The notes beneath the pieces were generated by a model. That model did not search any database. It was not told the DNA's origin and saw nothing but the letters and a program-made list of their open reading frames with translations. A program made the translations under genes and the position numbers. Of a DNA stretch of 42,934 bases, positions 11,145 through 21,653 are shown piece by piece. Location of the stretch: NCBI GenBank assembly GCA_020736575.1, contig JAGPYM010000107.1, forward strand, positions 1-42,934. The letters run 5' to 3'. The first letter of the stretch is position 1. Every line of letters starts with the position of its first letter. The DNA comes from Thelonectria olida. Lineage: Eukaryota > Ascomycota > Sordariomycetes > Hypocreales > Nectriaceae.

Positions 11145-11193
11145 GGATTTTTTTCCGACTCGCTTGTATTTCCGACTCGCTTATCATGTACGT
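11145..11193 (-). repeat. Right terminal inverted repeat of the Fot-type element
   Basis: Perfect 49-base reverse complement of 9334-9382, ending acgt next to the TA target duplication. It lies 57 bases after the transposase stop codon. Confidence 0.95.
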
Positions 11194-11195
11194 TA

Positions 11196-11560
11196 TATAA
11201 TATAAAAGTTAGTAAAATATTAAAATGAAACTTATTTACTTAATAATAGCTTCTTTTCTATTTTCTTTTAATTAATTACACTAGTTAAAAAATATTTTAT
11301 AATAATAAAATTATTAAATAAAAATAGAAAAGTTTAAAATTAAATAAATTTTTAATTAAATTTTTATTTTCTAGTTTTTTAATTTTTCTCCTTTTTGATT
11401 TTTTAATAATTAGTTTATTTTTAATAGTTTAAAAGTATTACTATTAAGCTAATTTAATAATTTAATAGCTTATTAATTTCTAATATAATTCCAAATTTAA
11501 TAGTAATAGTATATAATTTAACTCTTAATAAAAGTAATTAGAAAAAGTAAATAAGGAAAA
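11196..11560 (-). repeat. Repeat family B, half of the copy interrupted by the transposon
   Basis: The reverse complement of this stretch aligns with about 37345-37720, for example attaaattagcttaatagta and agaaaatagaaaagaa in both. The other half of this copy lies left of the transposon (about 9195-9331) and aligns with about 37722-38020. The two halves are continuous in the second AT block. Confidence 0.75.
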
Positions 11561-12009
11561 AGATAAAATAATAAAAACTTAAAGGAATATTAGCTTTTAT
11601 ATATAATTAATTATAATTTTAAATAAAAACTAAATTAAAAAATAAACAAATTAAATAATAGAAAGATAAAAAATTAAATTTTTAAAATAAATTATAAAAA
11701 CTTAAATTAAAACCTAATATTATAAGAAAACGTATAATTTTTATATTGAAAAGTTTTAAGCACTCTTTCTATTTTTAAATAATTTAATTTAATAAAAAGT
11801 TTAAACTATATAAGCCTTATTAAATATTTATAATTAAATTAACTTTTATTTTTATTTATATTTAATAATAAAAAGTAATTTGAAAAAAAAAGTAAGTAAA
11901 TAAATTATAACTTTCTATTAAAATTAAAAAGACTATTTTTAAAAACTATTATAAATATAATTAATAACAATTTAAAAGGTTTTTATATATAATATTAAAA
12001 CTAATAAAT

Positions 12010-12400
12010 ATAAATAAACTTATCCCAGCTTAGGGCATAGTAGTATGTCTCTAGTTGCAGTTAAGCTAAACCTCTTAGATTAGGAACCTAAGTTAGGAAT
12101 GAAACTGCAGTCAGTTTAATTCTAGCAGCCGGCAGCTAGTTAAGCGTAAGTAAATTTTATAATACTCCTAGGCTATATGTAAAAAGGGCTTTCTAATTAG
12201 CCCGCGCTATATTAGTATGCAAATAATTAGATATAATTAGTCGACTTTTCTAGTATTATAAGAGCTGAAGGCTGATTTTAAAGGCTAAGGCATATTATAT
12301 TAGCTATTAGTTAGTTAATTATATAGCTGCATATTATAGCTAGCTGCTTATAGGGGCGTTTAATTTTATGCGCGCTTAAAGGCTAGAGGTTTTCCCCTTA
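12010..12400. other. Less AT-rich island inside the AT block
   Basis: About 390 bases with clearly more G and C than both flanks (for example gcagccggcagctag and cccgcgc). It is rich in TpA and in gctag-like words, as expected if partly hit by RIP. No reading frame or RNA structure is recognisable. Its right end shares a segment, cttataaataatataaaata, with 5375-5400 in altered form. Confidence 0.4.
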
Positions 12401-14000
12401 TAAATAATATAAAATAGGGCTAGCTATAGAAAATATAAAATATTATAAATAATAAATAAACTTATATATATTTAAATTAAATAAAAAGCTAAAAAGAATT
12501 ATAATAAAAATATATATATTTAAAAATATAATTATAAAATTAAAAGAAAATTATATAAATTTTAATTTAATAATTATAAATAATGAAATAAGTAAATAAT
12601 AAATTTAATATTATTATATTAATTAAAACTATTAAAAGTATAAAATAATTATTATTATATTTTAATAATAGTACTAATACTTAAATTTATAAATAAATAT
12701 TTTTATATAATTAGTAATTTTTATTTTTAAATAATATATTTAATATATTTTAATTTTAATTTAAAAACTAATTATAAACATGTTAAAAAATCTTATTATA
12801 ATATATATAAAACTAAATTTTCTTTATATTAACTTTTATTATATATTAATATTAAGCTTATTTTAATAAATAATAATAATTAATTTTTAAATACAAGTTT
12901 TTATTAAATATATTTTATTTAAAAAACTGTATTTTAAGCTTTTAATATAAAAGTACTATCATTTTAAATTCTAATTTATATAATTTAATTTGTTATATAA
13001 TTTATAATTTTATATAATTAACTTTCTATTAATTAAATATATTATGATTTAAAAAACGTAATATTATTATAATAATTTAATACTTATTAAATTATATATA
13101 TTCTTTTAAATATACTTATTTAATTAAAAAGTTTAAAAGATATTTTAAATAATTATAACTTTTTAATATTTCTATATTAACTAATATAAGTATACTATTA
13201 AAACTAATATAAAAAAATAATTTTATCTTTTTAAACTATTATATTTTAATTAAATAATTAAATATATATAAAAATAATTTTAAATTCTTTTATAAAAAAA
13301 CTAATTAATTTAATTACTTTTTATATTAAATAAAAAATATAAAAATATAATTTAAAATTCTAATTTTAACAGCTATTATATATAATAATAATAATTTAAA
13401 TAGTTATTTAAAAAGTTATAAAAGAAAATTTAAAAATAAAAAGTAAGTTAAATAAATATAAGAGTTAAAAAAAATAAAGGGCTAAAAAAGCTAAATAAAA
13501 AAGAAAAGTTTAAAAAAAGTTAAAATAATTTAAAAAGTATTTAAATTAATAGAAATAAAATAAATACTTAAATAGTAAAATATATTAAAAAGTTTATATA
13601 ATAATAAAGATTACTAATTATAAAGTTAAAACTAATTATAACTCTTATTAAAAAGCTTATTATAATAAATATAATATTAAGTTTTATTTATATTAACTTT
13701 TCTTATATATTTAAATTATTAGCTTTTTTAATAATAATTAAAATTAGCCTATTATTTATTTAATTTACTTAAATTAAAATATTATATATATATATACTAT
13801 TATTTATTAAAATAAGCCTAGTACTAGTATATAATAATGGTTAATATAAGTAAACCCAGCCTTATATCTATTATAATAAGCTTTTTTATAAGGTTTACAA
13901 TTAGTTTTTAAATAAAAATCCTTATTAAGTAAACCTTGCTTAAAGAGCCTTATTCCAGGCCTCTAATATAAAAGCACTGCTCCTTTAGACCCTGGTCATA

Positions 14001-14520
14001 TATATATATATATTATATTCTTCTTTCACTTTTTTAACTTTTAATTAATACAATTACTCTTATTTTAACCATTAATAACATCCTCCTATACTTACGCCTT
14101 ACTCATCTGACCTTTAATATAACTGTAGTGGGGTGGCGGCCATGTCGAATTCCCTAGATATTAATAATGGGCATGGCCTGAGTCCGAGCGAAATCCTTGC
14201 CTCGCATCGACTTCTTGCTCGAGAGTCGCATACTTTGAGGACGCCCGTTAGGATCGGCTCGGCTCGGGTATGCAGGGCATCGTGCTGAAGAGTCGATTCG
14301 GCGCTACGGTTAGCTATCCGAAGCGCGTCGGTGGAAAGATCTGACGTAATAATATCAGTTACTCTCTTCTCAAGTACGTAGGTCGATATTGTAATGCATC
14401 TCTGGCACGACGTCTTGAATCTCGCTTGCTTTCCGATTTCTCTAAAGAAGAGGAATACTCGACTTACTCCCACAATGCTCATTCTCGTTTCTAGCACGAC
14501 TACTTCACCCACCCGTTAAC
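14001..14520. promoter_or_regulatory. Boundary of the AT block and promoter of the SDR gene
   Basis: Composition returns to normal at about 14100. A 132-codon open frame exists on the minus strand (14114-14512), but it resembles no family and lies head-on against the SDR start, so I do not call it a gene. A CGG-N8-CCG half-site pair is present around 14307-14320; its meaning is uncertain. Confidence 0.4.
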
Positions 14521-15428
14521 ATGGCAGCCCTCGCAGCAGCACACACCCCCAAGGTCCCCGCACTCCAGCTTTTCTCGTTGCGGGGCAAGAATGCGCTTAT
14601 CACAGGAGGAACTCGTGGCATCGGAGCTGCCATGGCACACGCTCTGGCCGACGCGGGAGCATCTCTGTGCATCGCTCAGCGAGACGTTGCCAATACTACA
14701 ACCGCAGATGCAATTCGTGCTAAGGGCACCCCAGTCAAGATTGTACCGTGCGATCTCGCAGATTTTGACGATGCAAAGAGCGTCTTCCAGAAAGCTTTGG
14801 ACGTCATGGATGGGCGCATTGATATCCTTATCAATTGCGGTGGATTATTGAAGAGACAGCAGGTAGTTGATGTGACGGAAGAAAATTGGGATAGTGTATG
14901 CGGTTCTCATGTTGAACATTTGGCCATCCAGCTAATACAAGGCAGGTCATCAATGTCAACCAGAAAGCACTGTTCTTTATCTGTCAAGCAGCCGGTCGAC
15001 ACATGGTTCCCCGACGGACTGGAAAGATTGTCAATGTTGCATCAATCAATAGCTTCATTGGCGCCCAGAACCTGGCGCCCTACTCTGCGTCAAAAGGAGC
15101 CGTTGCACAGTTGACAAAGGCACTGAGCAATGAGTGGGCAAAGTACAACATCCAAGTCAATGCGATTGCGCCGGGCTCGATTAAGACTGACATGTGAGTA
15201 CCGCGTCACGGGCTTGGAAGGACTCTGTAGCTTAACTCTTGGTTTAACAGGAACACGGACCTTCGGTCAGATCCTCGCGGAGAAGAGGAAAGGACCGCTC
15301 GATGCCCAGCTGGTAGATGGGGGACGCCGGAAGATATGGCTGGTCCTACGGTGTTTCTATGCAGCGATGCCAGTCAGTACGTCACAGGAGAGATACTGGT
15401 TGTTGATGGTGGACATTTAGCATTGTAA
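14521..15428 (+). CDS. Short-chain dehydrogenase/reductase, 2-deoxy-D-gluconate 3-dehydrogenase/gluconate 5-dehydrogenase-like
   Basis: Three exons (14521-14895, 14946-15193, 15251-15428) encode 266 aa, a normal classical SDR length. Motifs: NAD(P)-binding TGGTRGIG near residue 36; DILINCGG in place of the common NNAG; the catalytic serine in [12 protein letters not shown]; catalytic YSASK; then [18 protein letters not shown] and a C-terminal [21 protein letters not shown]. The overall pattern is that of the KduD/Ga5DH group, which oxidises or reduces sugar acids and related polyols in the cytosol. It lies beside a sugar transporter, a small-molecule kinase and a Zn2Cys6 regulator, which supports a role in sugar or sugar-acid catabolism. 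Both introns (50 and 57 nt) keep the frame. The exact substrate is not determinable. Confidence 0.9.
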
Positions 15429-16226
15429 TGCATTGGCAAGGGGAATAAGAGGCACCTCTAGCACTTGTATGTTCCTCTCTATGGTTTGTCATCAAGCCCT
15501 CTTCTCAAGTTATTAGCTATTTACAAAGTTGGGTCAAGTGTTCTCAAACTTGGCGAGAGAGAGTACAGTCGCAACTGAGCTAGTCAGTTCGACGTCAGTT
15601 ATTCATTTTTTCAGCTACTAATAGATTTATCCTGTGTGTTACGGGGTCTATTTGATAAGGCTAGATAACTTAGTTAGTGGTGAGATTATACTTGTATAGG
15701 GGAAAGAAATACAGGTAAAGGTCATTTGGAGGCTTGATAGCCGCCAGACCATTGATCCCAAGCTAGATACTATCAATATCCCAGCACCGCGTTATAGATA
15801 TAGAGCACTAGGGACACGTAGTTTGGGTTTTACACACTCTAATAACTGAAATGGTCTCGAGGACTTGATATCCACCGTGTATTTAATGTGGTACATTATT
15901 TTGAAAACGATGGCCTAACTATGTTTACGCCTTGAGTGACAATGATGGTATACTCAAGGTGCTGTTCAATTACAACTTGCTAGGCATGAAGATGAAAGGC
16001 TCTCATTAATAGAAAAGTCCTACACTATTTACACAGGGCATTCTTTCTGCCACACTCCTCGATCACGCCGGTTTGCTTATTTGAGGCTAAATATAACAGA
16101 TTTTTAAAAATACAAGGGGAGACAGATCAAGTAATATCAATGCAATAAGGTAATAATACTCTACTTGCACGATAGCAGCAGGATTCCAGGATAATACTAC
16201 TTTGACTAGCGAAGCCATTGATCAAA
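15429..16226. other. Intergenic between convergent SDR and transporter genes
   Basis: About 800 bases holding the two 3' ends. I see no coding frame, RNA gene or repeat in it. Confidence 0.5.
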
Positions 16227-18085
16227 TTATGCGAAATGCTCCGCAGTGGCAGGGTTGTTCTTAGCAAGATCAACCTTATGATTAGGGAGGGCATCCGTTA
16301 GGCCCATTGAAGATGCAATCCCCATCAGCCTTGCCTTCTCCTCGTGAGCTGCCGTATCGCCAAACACGGTATCCATATCCTCGAGACTCTTACCGCGAGT
16401 TTCGGGCACAAAGAAGTAAGTAAAGACAAAGGCGAGGAGGCAAAAGGCGGCAAAGAAGATGTAGGTGCCCCAACCGATAGTTTCGAGCATGTCGGGTGTC
16501 ACAAGGCCGATAATAAAGTTACACATCCATGTAGCACTAGTGGTGATCGCCATGGCCTTGGAGCGATTGCCGAGGTTGAAGATTTCGGACGGTAGAACCC
16601 AACCGATGGGTGCGAAAGAAAAGGAGAAGTTGATGTCGTAGATGTAGATGAAGGCAATGCCAGCCCAGCCGGCCATTTTGTTACTGGTGAGAGATGAGCC
16701 GTACCCTCCGATTATGCCACCAACAATGACGAGCGAGATGAAGGTTCCAGCGGCACCGCACATGAGCAAGCGCCGACGGCCAACCTTGTCGATCAGGAAG
16801 AGGGCGGGCAGCGTCGAAAACGTGTTGACAATGCCATATACGCCAGTCGCCAAAAGCCCCGAAGTATTTCCAGAAAGTCCCAGCTGGGCGAACATGGTTG
16901 GGGCATAATAAATAATGGCATTGCAGCCCATGAACTGCTGGAAGAACATGATACAGCAACCGATGGCAAGGCGTTTGAAGGAGGGCCATGTAGATACGAG
17001 AGCGACATTTTGAGCAGCGAAGAGGGAAAGACCCTTCTTGCCGGGGAACCTCTCTCTTGTCATGGACTCGTCGAAGAGGACCTCGACCTTGATGGCCAGA
17101 TACTCGGCTCGGAGAGATTCCGTATCAAGATGAACTCGACGAAGTTGAGCCAGGGCGGCGAGAGCCTGGTCTTCCTTGTGGCGCATGAGGTAGAATCGTG
17201 GGGACTCGGGGAAAAAGATCATGCCAGCGCCTAACACAAGCGCAGGGACGATCTGGATGGCAAAGGGAACTCGCCAGGCAGCCTCGGACTGTCCTGTGCA
17301 TCCGTTGGGGCCTACATCATATTGAGGCTGGAAAGTGGGATTCTCGGCGGTGCCGCCCGAGTACGGAATATCGGGTGCGCATCGATGGCCACCGATGTAC
17401 TGGGTTCCGTACTCTAGCCAGTAGCTTACGAGGATACCAAGGGTGATGCTCAGCTGCTGCAGAACGACGAGAGTGCCTCGGATGTCAGGGGTTGACACCT
17501 CAGACATATACATGGGCACAATCATGGTCAGCATGCCAACGGCGAAGCCAGCCACAGCACGGCCTGAAAAGCGGTGTTAGTGGAAGTTAATAGGTGAAAA
17601 AAGATGCGAAACCGTGTTTACTACTCACCCGCAAAAAGCATAGGAATCGAGTTGGCGCCAGCCTGGAAGGCTGAGCCGATGGTAAAAATGACAACGGCCA
17701 GGAGCATGGAACCCTTTCGACCAAGGTAGTCGGCAATGGGGCCGTTGACGAGAGACCCAAGCCATGCGCAGAGGAGCAATGTCGAGACGAACCAGCCCTT
17801 GAAGCCGCTGTCAAGGTAGATGCGCGGAAAGTCGGCAGCGAACGACTCCATGGTCAAAACACCAGACACAACACCTTGATCGTAACCAAAGAGGAAGCCA
17901 CCCAAACTGGCAAACTAATCGCAGAGTGTTAATCGTGTACTCGTTTGATTCGAATGGAGGTACGAAACGGAGCACATTACCAGAGAGAGTCCAAAGATGT
18001 ATGGGTTCTCGCGCAAGAGGCGCCAGACACCCTTCTTGGGCGCCGTGTCGAGCTGCAGCTCATTGGTCGTCTGTCTACCTGCCAT
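16227..18085 (-). CDS. MFS sugar porter (hexose/monosaccharide transporter-like)
   Basis: Exons 17981-18085, 17629-17914 and 16227-17563 give 575 aa. Family signatures in order: GGFLFGYDQGVVSGVL (first membrane segment), DYLGRKGS, FAGRAVAGFAVGM, PESPRFYLMR before the central loop, QQFMGCNAIIYYAPT, DKVGRRRLL, PSEIFNLGNRSKAMAI and PETRGKSLEDMD near the end. Twelve hydrophobic segments are expected, in the plasma membrane. A cysteine-containing extracellular insert follows the fourth segment (HRCAPDIPYSGG to NGCTGQ). Upstream, a TATA-like atataagta lies about 90 bases before the ATG, and a perfect intron-like stretch (gtaagt to ttgcag, about 40 nt) ends one base before the ATG, so a 5' leader intron is possible. 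It shares a divergent promoter with the kinase. Confidence 0.93.
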
Positions 18086-18528
18086 GCTGCAAGTTGAAGT
18101 CTCTAGCAGAGGAATTGTTTACTTACACGGTTGATCTGGGGAAAGATAGATTCGGGGAGGTGACCTGGGGTACTTATATCCGAACAAAATCAGCATAGGG
18201 CGTTGACATGTTTTGCCCCGTGGGGACTTGACCCGCAGAATGGATCAATCGCGAGTCAAGCCGGCTCTTTGCCCCTCTCTGAGTCCGGACAACTCCAGTC
18301 CGGACCAATCGCCGTCACGGGACCCACAAACGGTCCGGATTGCTGTGCTCCGGGGTAGTATTAGTGCCAGGATCCTACAAGAAAATGCCGTGGTTATGCT
18401 CGCCTCAAGCAGTGCTGGTCTCGTCATACTCGGATTTTTCACGAAGGCATCAGGGTCGAAGAGTCTCGCGAACTTGTAAAAAATCCTGATTCGTCATCGA
18501 ACAAGTCGAGTTTACTGAGTAATTCAAA
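18086..18528. promoter_or_regulatory. Divergent transporter/kinase promoter with a CGG-N11-CCG site
   Basis: 443 bases. Three TCCGGA palindromes lie at 18284-18289, 18299-18304 and 18334-18339, and a TCCGGG at 18349. The first two create CGG-N11-CCG (18286-18302), which is the spacing bound by Gal4. The third overlaps CGG-T-CCG (18331-18337). The transporter TATA-like element is at 18171-18179. Zn2Cys6 proteins bind paired CGG triplets, and one such regulator is encoded just beyond the kinase. Confidence 0.6.
18286..18302. promoter_or_regulatory. Gal4-spaced Zn2Cys6 binding site CGG-N11-CCG
   Basis: Reads CGG acaactccagt CCG. It is an inverted CGG pair with an 11-base gap, about 107 bases upstream of the transporter TATA-like element. 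The match is to spacing only and has not been tested for binding. Confidence 0.55.
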
Positions 18529-19338
18529 ATGGGCGATGATTTGGCCAACATAACGATGAAGCTGCGAGAGCGCATCGACCGTCTGCTGATCCAAGGGAAG
18601 CTGTCAGCTCCAACCCGACGCATCTTGATTGCCCTGGCTGGCGTGCCGGGGTCGGGCAAGACCACCATTTCAGATGCTTTGATCCAAGAGTTGGACCAGT
18701 ATGGAATTCACGATGTTGCAGTCCTCCCAATGGTATGTCCCGGCGACCCCGACGCACAGCAACCACTTCTGCTAAAGGGAAACTTGACAGGATGGATTCC
18801 ATCACACTCGCGCCACTCTCTCTTCCTTCGACGACCCTGCCCAAGCTTTTCGGAGACGAGGCGCGCCTTTTACCTTTGATGCAGATGGCTTGCTAGAGCT
18901 TGTCGTGCTGCTCAAGACAACGCCCGTGACTGCACGTGGTGAGCCGCAAATCATCATCAAAGCCCCGAGTTTCGACCACGCGATCAAAGATCCAGTGGCA
19001 GATGCCATTACAATATCTTCTCAGGCCAAGGTCGTTATCATTGAAGGCAACTACACGCTTCTCGATGAAGAGCCTTGGAGCAGCATTTCCGGATTGGTAG
19101 ATGACAAGTTTGTCTCAACATCGTGCGCAGAGGCTTATGCGAGGCTAATCAGTACTAAAGGTGGTTTGTCGATGTGCCGACTGATGTCGCGAGAGAGCGC
19201 CTGGCAGCCCGACACTTGAAAGCGGGAATTGAGACAACAAGGGACGCCGCACTCTTGCGGGCCGAAGAAAACGATATACCTAACGGCGAATACATAAGAT
19301 CCCGGCTGATTGAGCCCAGCGTGCGCATCATAAACTGA
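18529..19338 (+). CDS. P-loop kinase of the uridine kinase/phosphoribulokinase (Yfh7/FrcK-like) family
   Basis: Exons 18529-18732, 18791-19107 and 19161-19338 give 232 aa. The Walker A motif GVPGSGKTT is at residues 38-46. DGFH follows at 69-72 across the first intron, then FRRRGAPFTFDADG, a strand with the acidic loop VVIIEGNYTLLDE, and WFVDVPTDVARERLAARHLKAG, matching the LID and arginine pattern of the family. These features place it with small cytosolic kinases related to pantothenate and uridine kinases, including fungal Yfh7-like proteins and a bacterial kinase (FrcK) encoded with fructose uptake genes. It is divergent from the sugar transporter and ends 34 bases before the stop of the convergent regulator gene. 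It would phosphorylate a small molecule, possibly a sugar or nucleoside; the substrate is unknown. Confidence 0.87.
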
Positions 19339-19372
19339 CGACCCTCGGCGAGACAAAACCAGATAGAACACT

Positions 19373-21653
19373 TCACTCTGGATTGTTGCTGAACTCTGGC
19401 CAGCTAAAGATACCGAAAAAGTCGTCTGTAGGTACTGTCGGCCACGTCGAAAAGTCCATTAGCGAAGGATCTAGCTGGAAGTTTGTCCAGTCCTCCGGTG
19501 TTGCCAGATAGTCTGGGACAATGACGTCGAGGATATTAGCGCAGCGAGCCGCGAGCTGATTATCTACAAACACATTGCGAAAGATGTGACGGACAGTGTT
19601 GAGCTCCCCTTGCCACTTGGGCAGCTCTGGTGATTCTGAGTCGCCAAGGATAGCGAGGCTGATGACCAGGGAAGCGTGGAATATAAAGTAGCTAAACACG
19701 TTAATCCTGACGCTTCTTCGTGCGGACGCAGAACAACCTACATGGAGTACCAAGCCACAAGCCTGGTTATTTCTCTGTGCTTTGTATACTGGTCGATCGA
19801 AGCTACCGTTGCACTCGCAGCGTGCACCGCAATGCTCCTGCACTTTTCGTCAACTTGATTGACTTGCGTTGGGACAATTCCTTTCCCCCTCTCAACTGCT
19901 CGTTTTAGAAAGAGCTGACGGAAGGTGATGATCTTGAGGTTCCAGAAGCGCCACCAAAGACGTGACCTGTTGAAATAGAATGACGGCTCAGCTAACGAGA
20001 CATCATAATCCAGCCTCAAATACATCGGTAGGGTATTGGACCATCTGTCCAAGGTTGCATCCATGGATAGAGCGCCTTCCGGTGAGATACCCGATGATGA
20101 GAGCAGACGATTTGAGATGTGGTTGGATTTCAAGTGCAGATCGCTCTGATACTTCATGCCCGAGTACAGTGTCGGTTCGTCAATCTCTTTAGGGGAAAGC
20201 TCTGTTCTGCTGGTGAGGTACTTTGCGCACATCAACATGACGCCATCAACGTTCGAGTCATATATGACAAACCTCATCATGAATATTGAGAACTGGCCAT
20301 ACGTCCATGGCTTCCGTCTCAGGAAGAAGAATTGGCCTCCCAAATGTAGTCGAGGCACCACTATCAAACATGTATAGCCCCCACCAGACACGACGGCGCA
20401 TCTCTCGTTGCAGGGGACCGATATTCCAGTCGGGCAGTTCTCGGTGAAGCCCTAAGCTGAGGGCCATTCGCGTGGCGAGCCCAAGGAAGTTAGATCCTGT
20501 GTTGGGCTTGTTGCGCTTCTGGCATAGGTTGCTGAAGAGAATGAGAGCTTGAACAAAGGTTAGATTCGCGCTTTCGAACAAGCATTCGTCCTCTCCAAAC
20601 GATAACGCGTGATGATAAAGTTGGTCATCGAGCTCGCTATGGGTGTGATTGAGACACCACCCTCCCAGTGCCACAATGGTGTGAAGAAGCATCTGCCATG
20701 AACGCCGTTGGGGTCGCTGCACAACCTCGTGAAGCTGGGCTCTGAAGCTGGGCTCATGCACGAAAGGATAGCTGCGGTGGTAGACTGAGAAGTAGCTGTT
20801 CACCAGTCGTTCGATGACCTGTCTTGATGCGACCGAGTGAGACAGTTGGGAAGAAGACTCTATTTCAGGATAAGGTCTTTCCACTTTGGGGTGATCACCG
20901 ATAAGGGACGTGGAGCGACCCGCCCAGAAAAGTAGCGATCTGAGGAAAAAGACACCAGCCGTTGATCCTAGATAGACGTCAGCATGTTGTGTTTCTGGAG
21001 CTCGGCGCTGCATTACCCAAGTATCCTGCACCTGTCGGCTCAACAGATAGTGACGCCATTCCATCAGCGAGCTCATCCACGTCTTCCTGCCAATCGAATC
21101 CATCAGCCTCTTCAGGAACGGTTTCTGAAATAGCGCTGCCGGGCTGAGTTGGACTGCTGGGTGATGCGGCGTTTGCTGGTGACTGAGAAGCAGTAGGCTG
21201 GAAGGCGTCCGTTAGAACGTCAGCTGCACGTGAAGCGAGGGCTTCATCGATATTGACATCAGGAAGAAGTTGGCCAAAGAGATGCTCTACGCGTGCAAGG
21301 CGTCTCTCAACTCTCGTCAGATGGCTGTAGGAAGAGGTCAGCTAGACAGCTGCGAAGATTTGATTAAAGAATTACGCTCGCGTGAGGGGAGATCTGTGAG
21401 TCCTCCCGCTGTAATGACATGGCTTGGCATGTTGTATGCAAGCACTGCATCTTGGTCTATCCTTGGAGCACTTCATTTGTTAGCGTTTGTCTTTTTAAGA
21501 CCCTCGAGGTTTCAACCAACTTTGAGCTTTTTGACCCGACAATAGTCACACTTGCATGATTAGCCCGAGATGGTCCTGTCGTAGATTCTTAAAGGAGACC
21601 CTTACTGCCAGGCTGCTTTCAGAGGGCGACTTCATAAAGTTTATATCTGTCAT
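19373..21653 (-). CDS. Zn2Cys6 transcription factor with fungal-specific domain (candidate cluster regulator)
   Basis: Seven exons: 21606-21653, 21521-21550, 21376-21470, 21017-21324, 20273-20967, 19742-20220, 19373-19691. All phases agree, giving 657 aa. The zinc cluster has cysteines at 17, 20, 27, 34, 37 and 44 (CDYC, then KC, RCSAC and PC), split by the second intron. A linker helix RAHLTRVERRLARVEHLF (about 57-74) is the likely dimer coiled coil. An acidic linker follows, then the regulatory domain: SYFSVYHRSYPFVHEPSF, GLATRMALSLGLHRE, RRRVWWGLYMFDSGASTTFGRP and NIHDEYLTSRTEL. The C-terminus holds an acidic/aromatic stretch (DDFFGIFSWPEFSNNPE) that could activate transcription. Its position next to the transporter/kinase pair with a CGG-N11-CCG promoter site makes it the natural local regulator, by inference. 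The second donor (gttggt) is weak. Confidence 0.9.

Larger units (their letters stand above)
9334..11193 (+). mobile_element. Intact Fot1/Pogo-type (Tc1/mariner superfamily) DNA transposon
   Basis: The element is 1860 bp, bounded by perfect 49-bp terminal inverted repeats (9334-9382 and 11145-11193) and flanked by TA on both sides (9332-9333 and 11194-11195), the target duplication of this superfamily. It encodes one uninterrupted transposase. Its base composition is that of normal genes, in sharp contrast to the AT-rich DNA on both sides, and no RIP-like stop codons are seen. This indicates insertion after the surrounding repeats had already decayed. Confidence 0.95.
11196..14000. repeat. 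AT-rich, RIP-degraded repeat block, right part
   Basis: Continues the AT-rich block beyond the transposon. No gene-sized frame is present. It contains part of repeat family B (11196 to about 11560), a less AT-rich island at about 12010-12400, family A body and tail pieces (about 12760-13740), and a moderately mutated family A copy at 13790-13995 facing the next gene island. A TA-microsatellite is seen around 13989-14008. Confidence 0.8.

Noticed and set aside
4690..14000. CRISPR-like or tandem arrays in AT-rich DNA
   Set aside because: Similar words recur, but at irregular spacing and on both strands; they belong to dispersed repeats, and the organism is a eukaryote.
14114..14512. 132-codon minus-strand frame before the SDR gene
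   Set aside because: No family motif, lies in the SDR promoter head-on to its start, and composition does not look coding.
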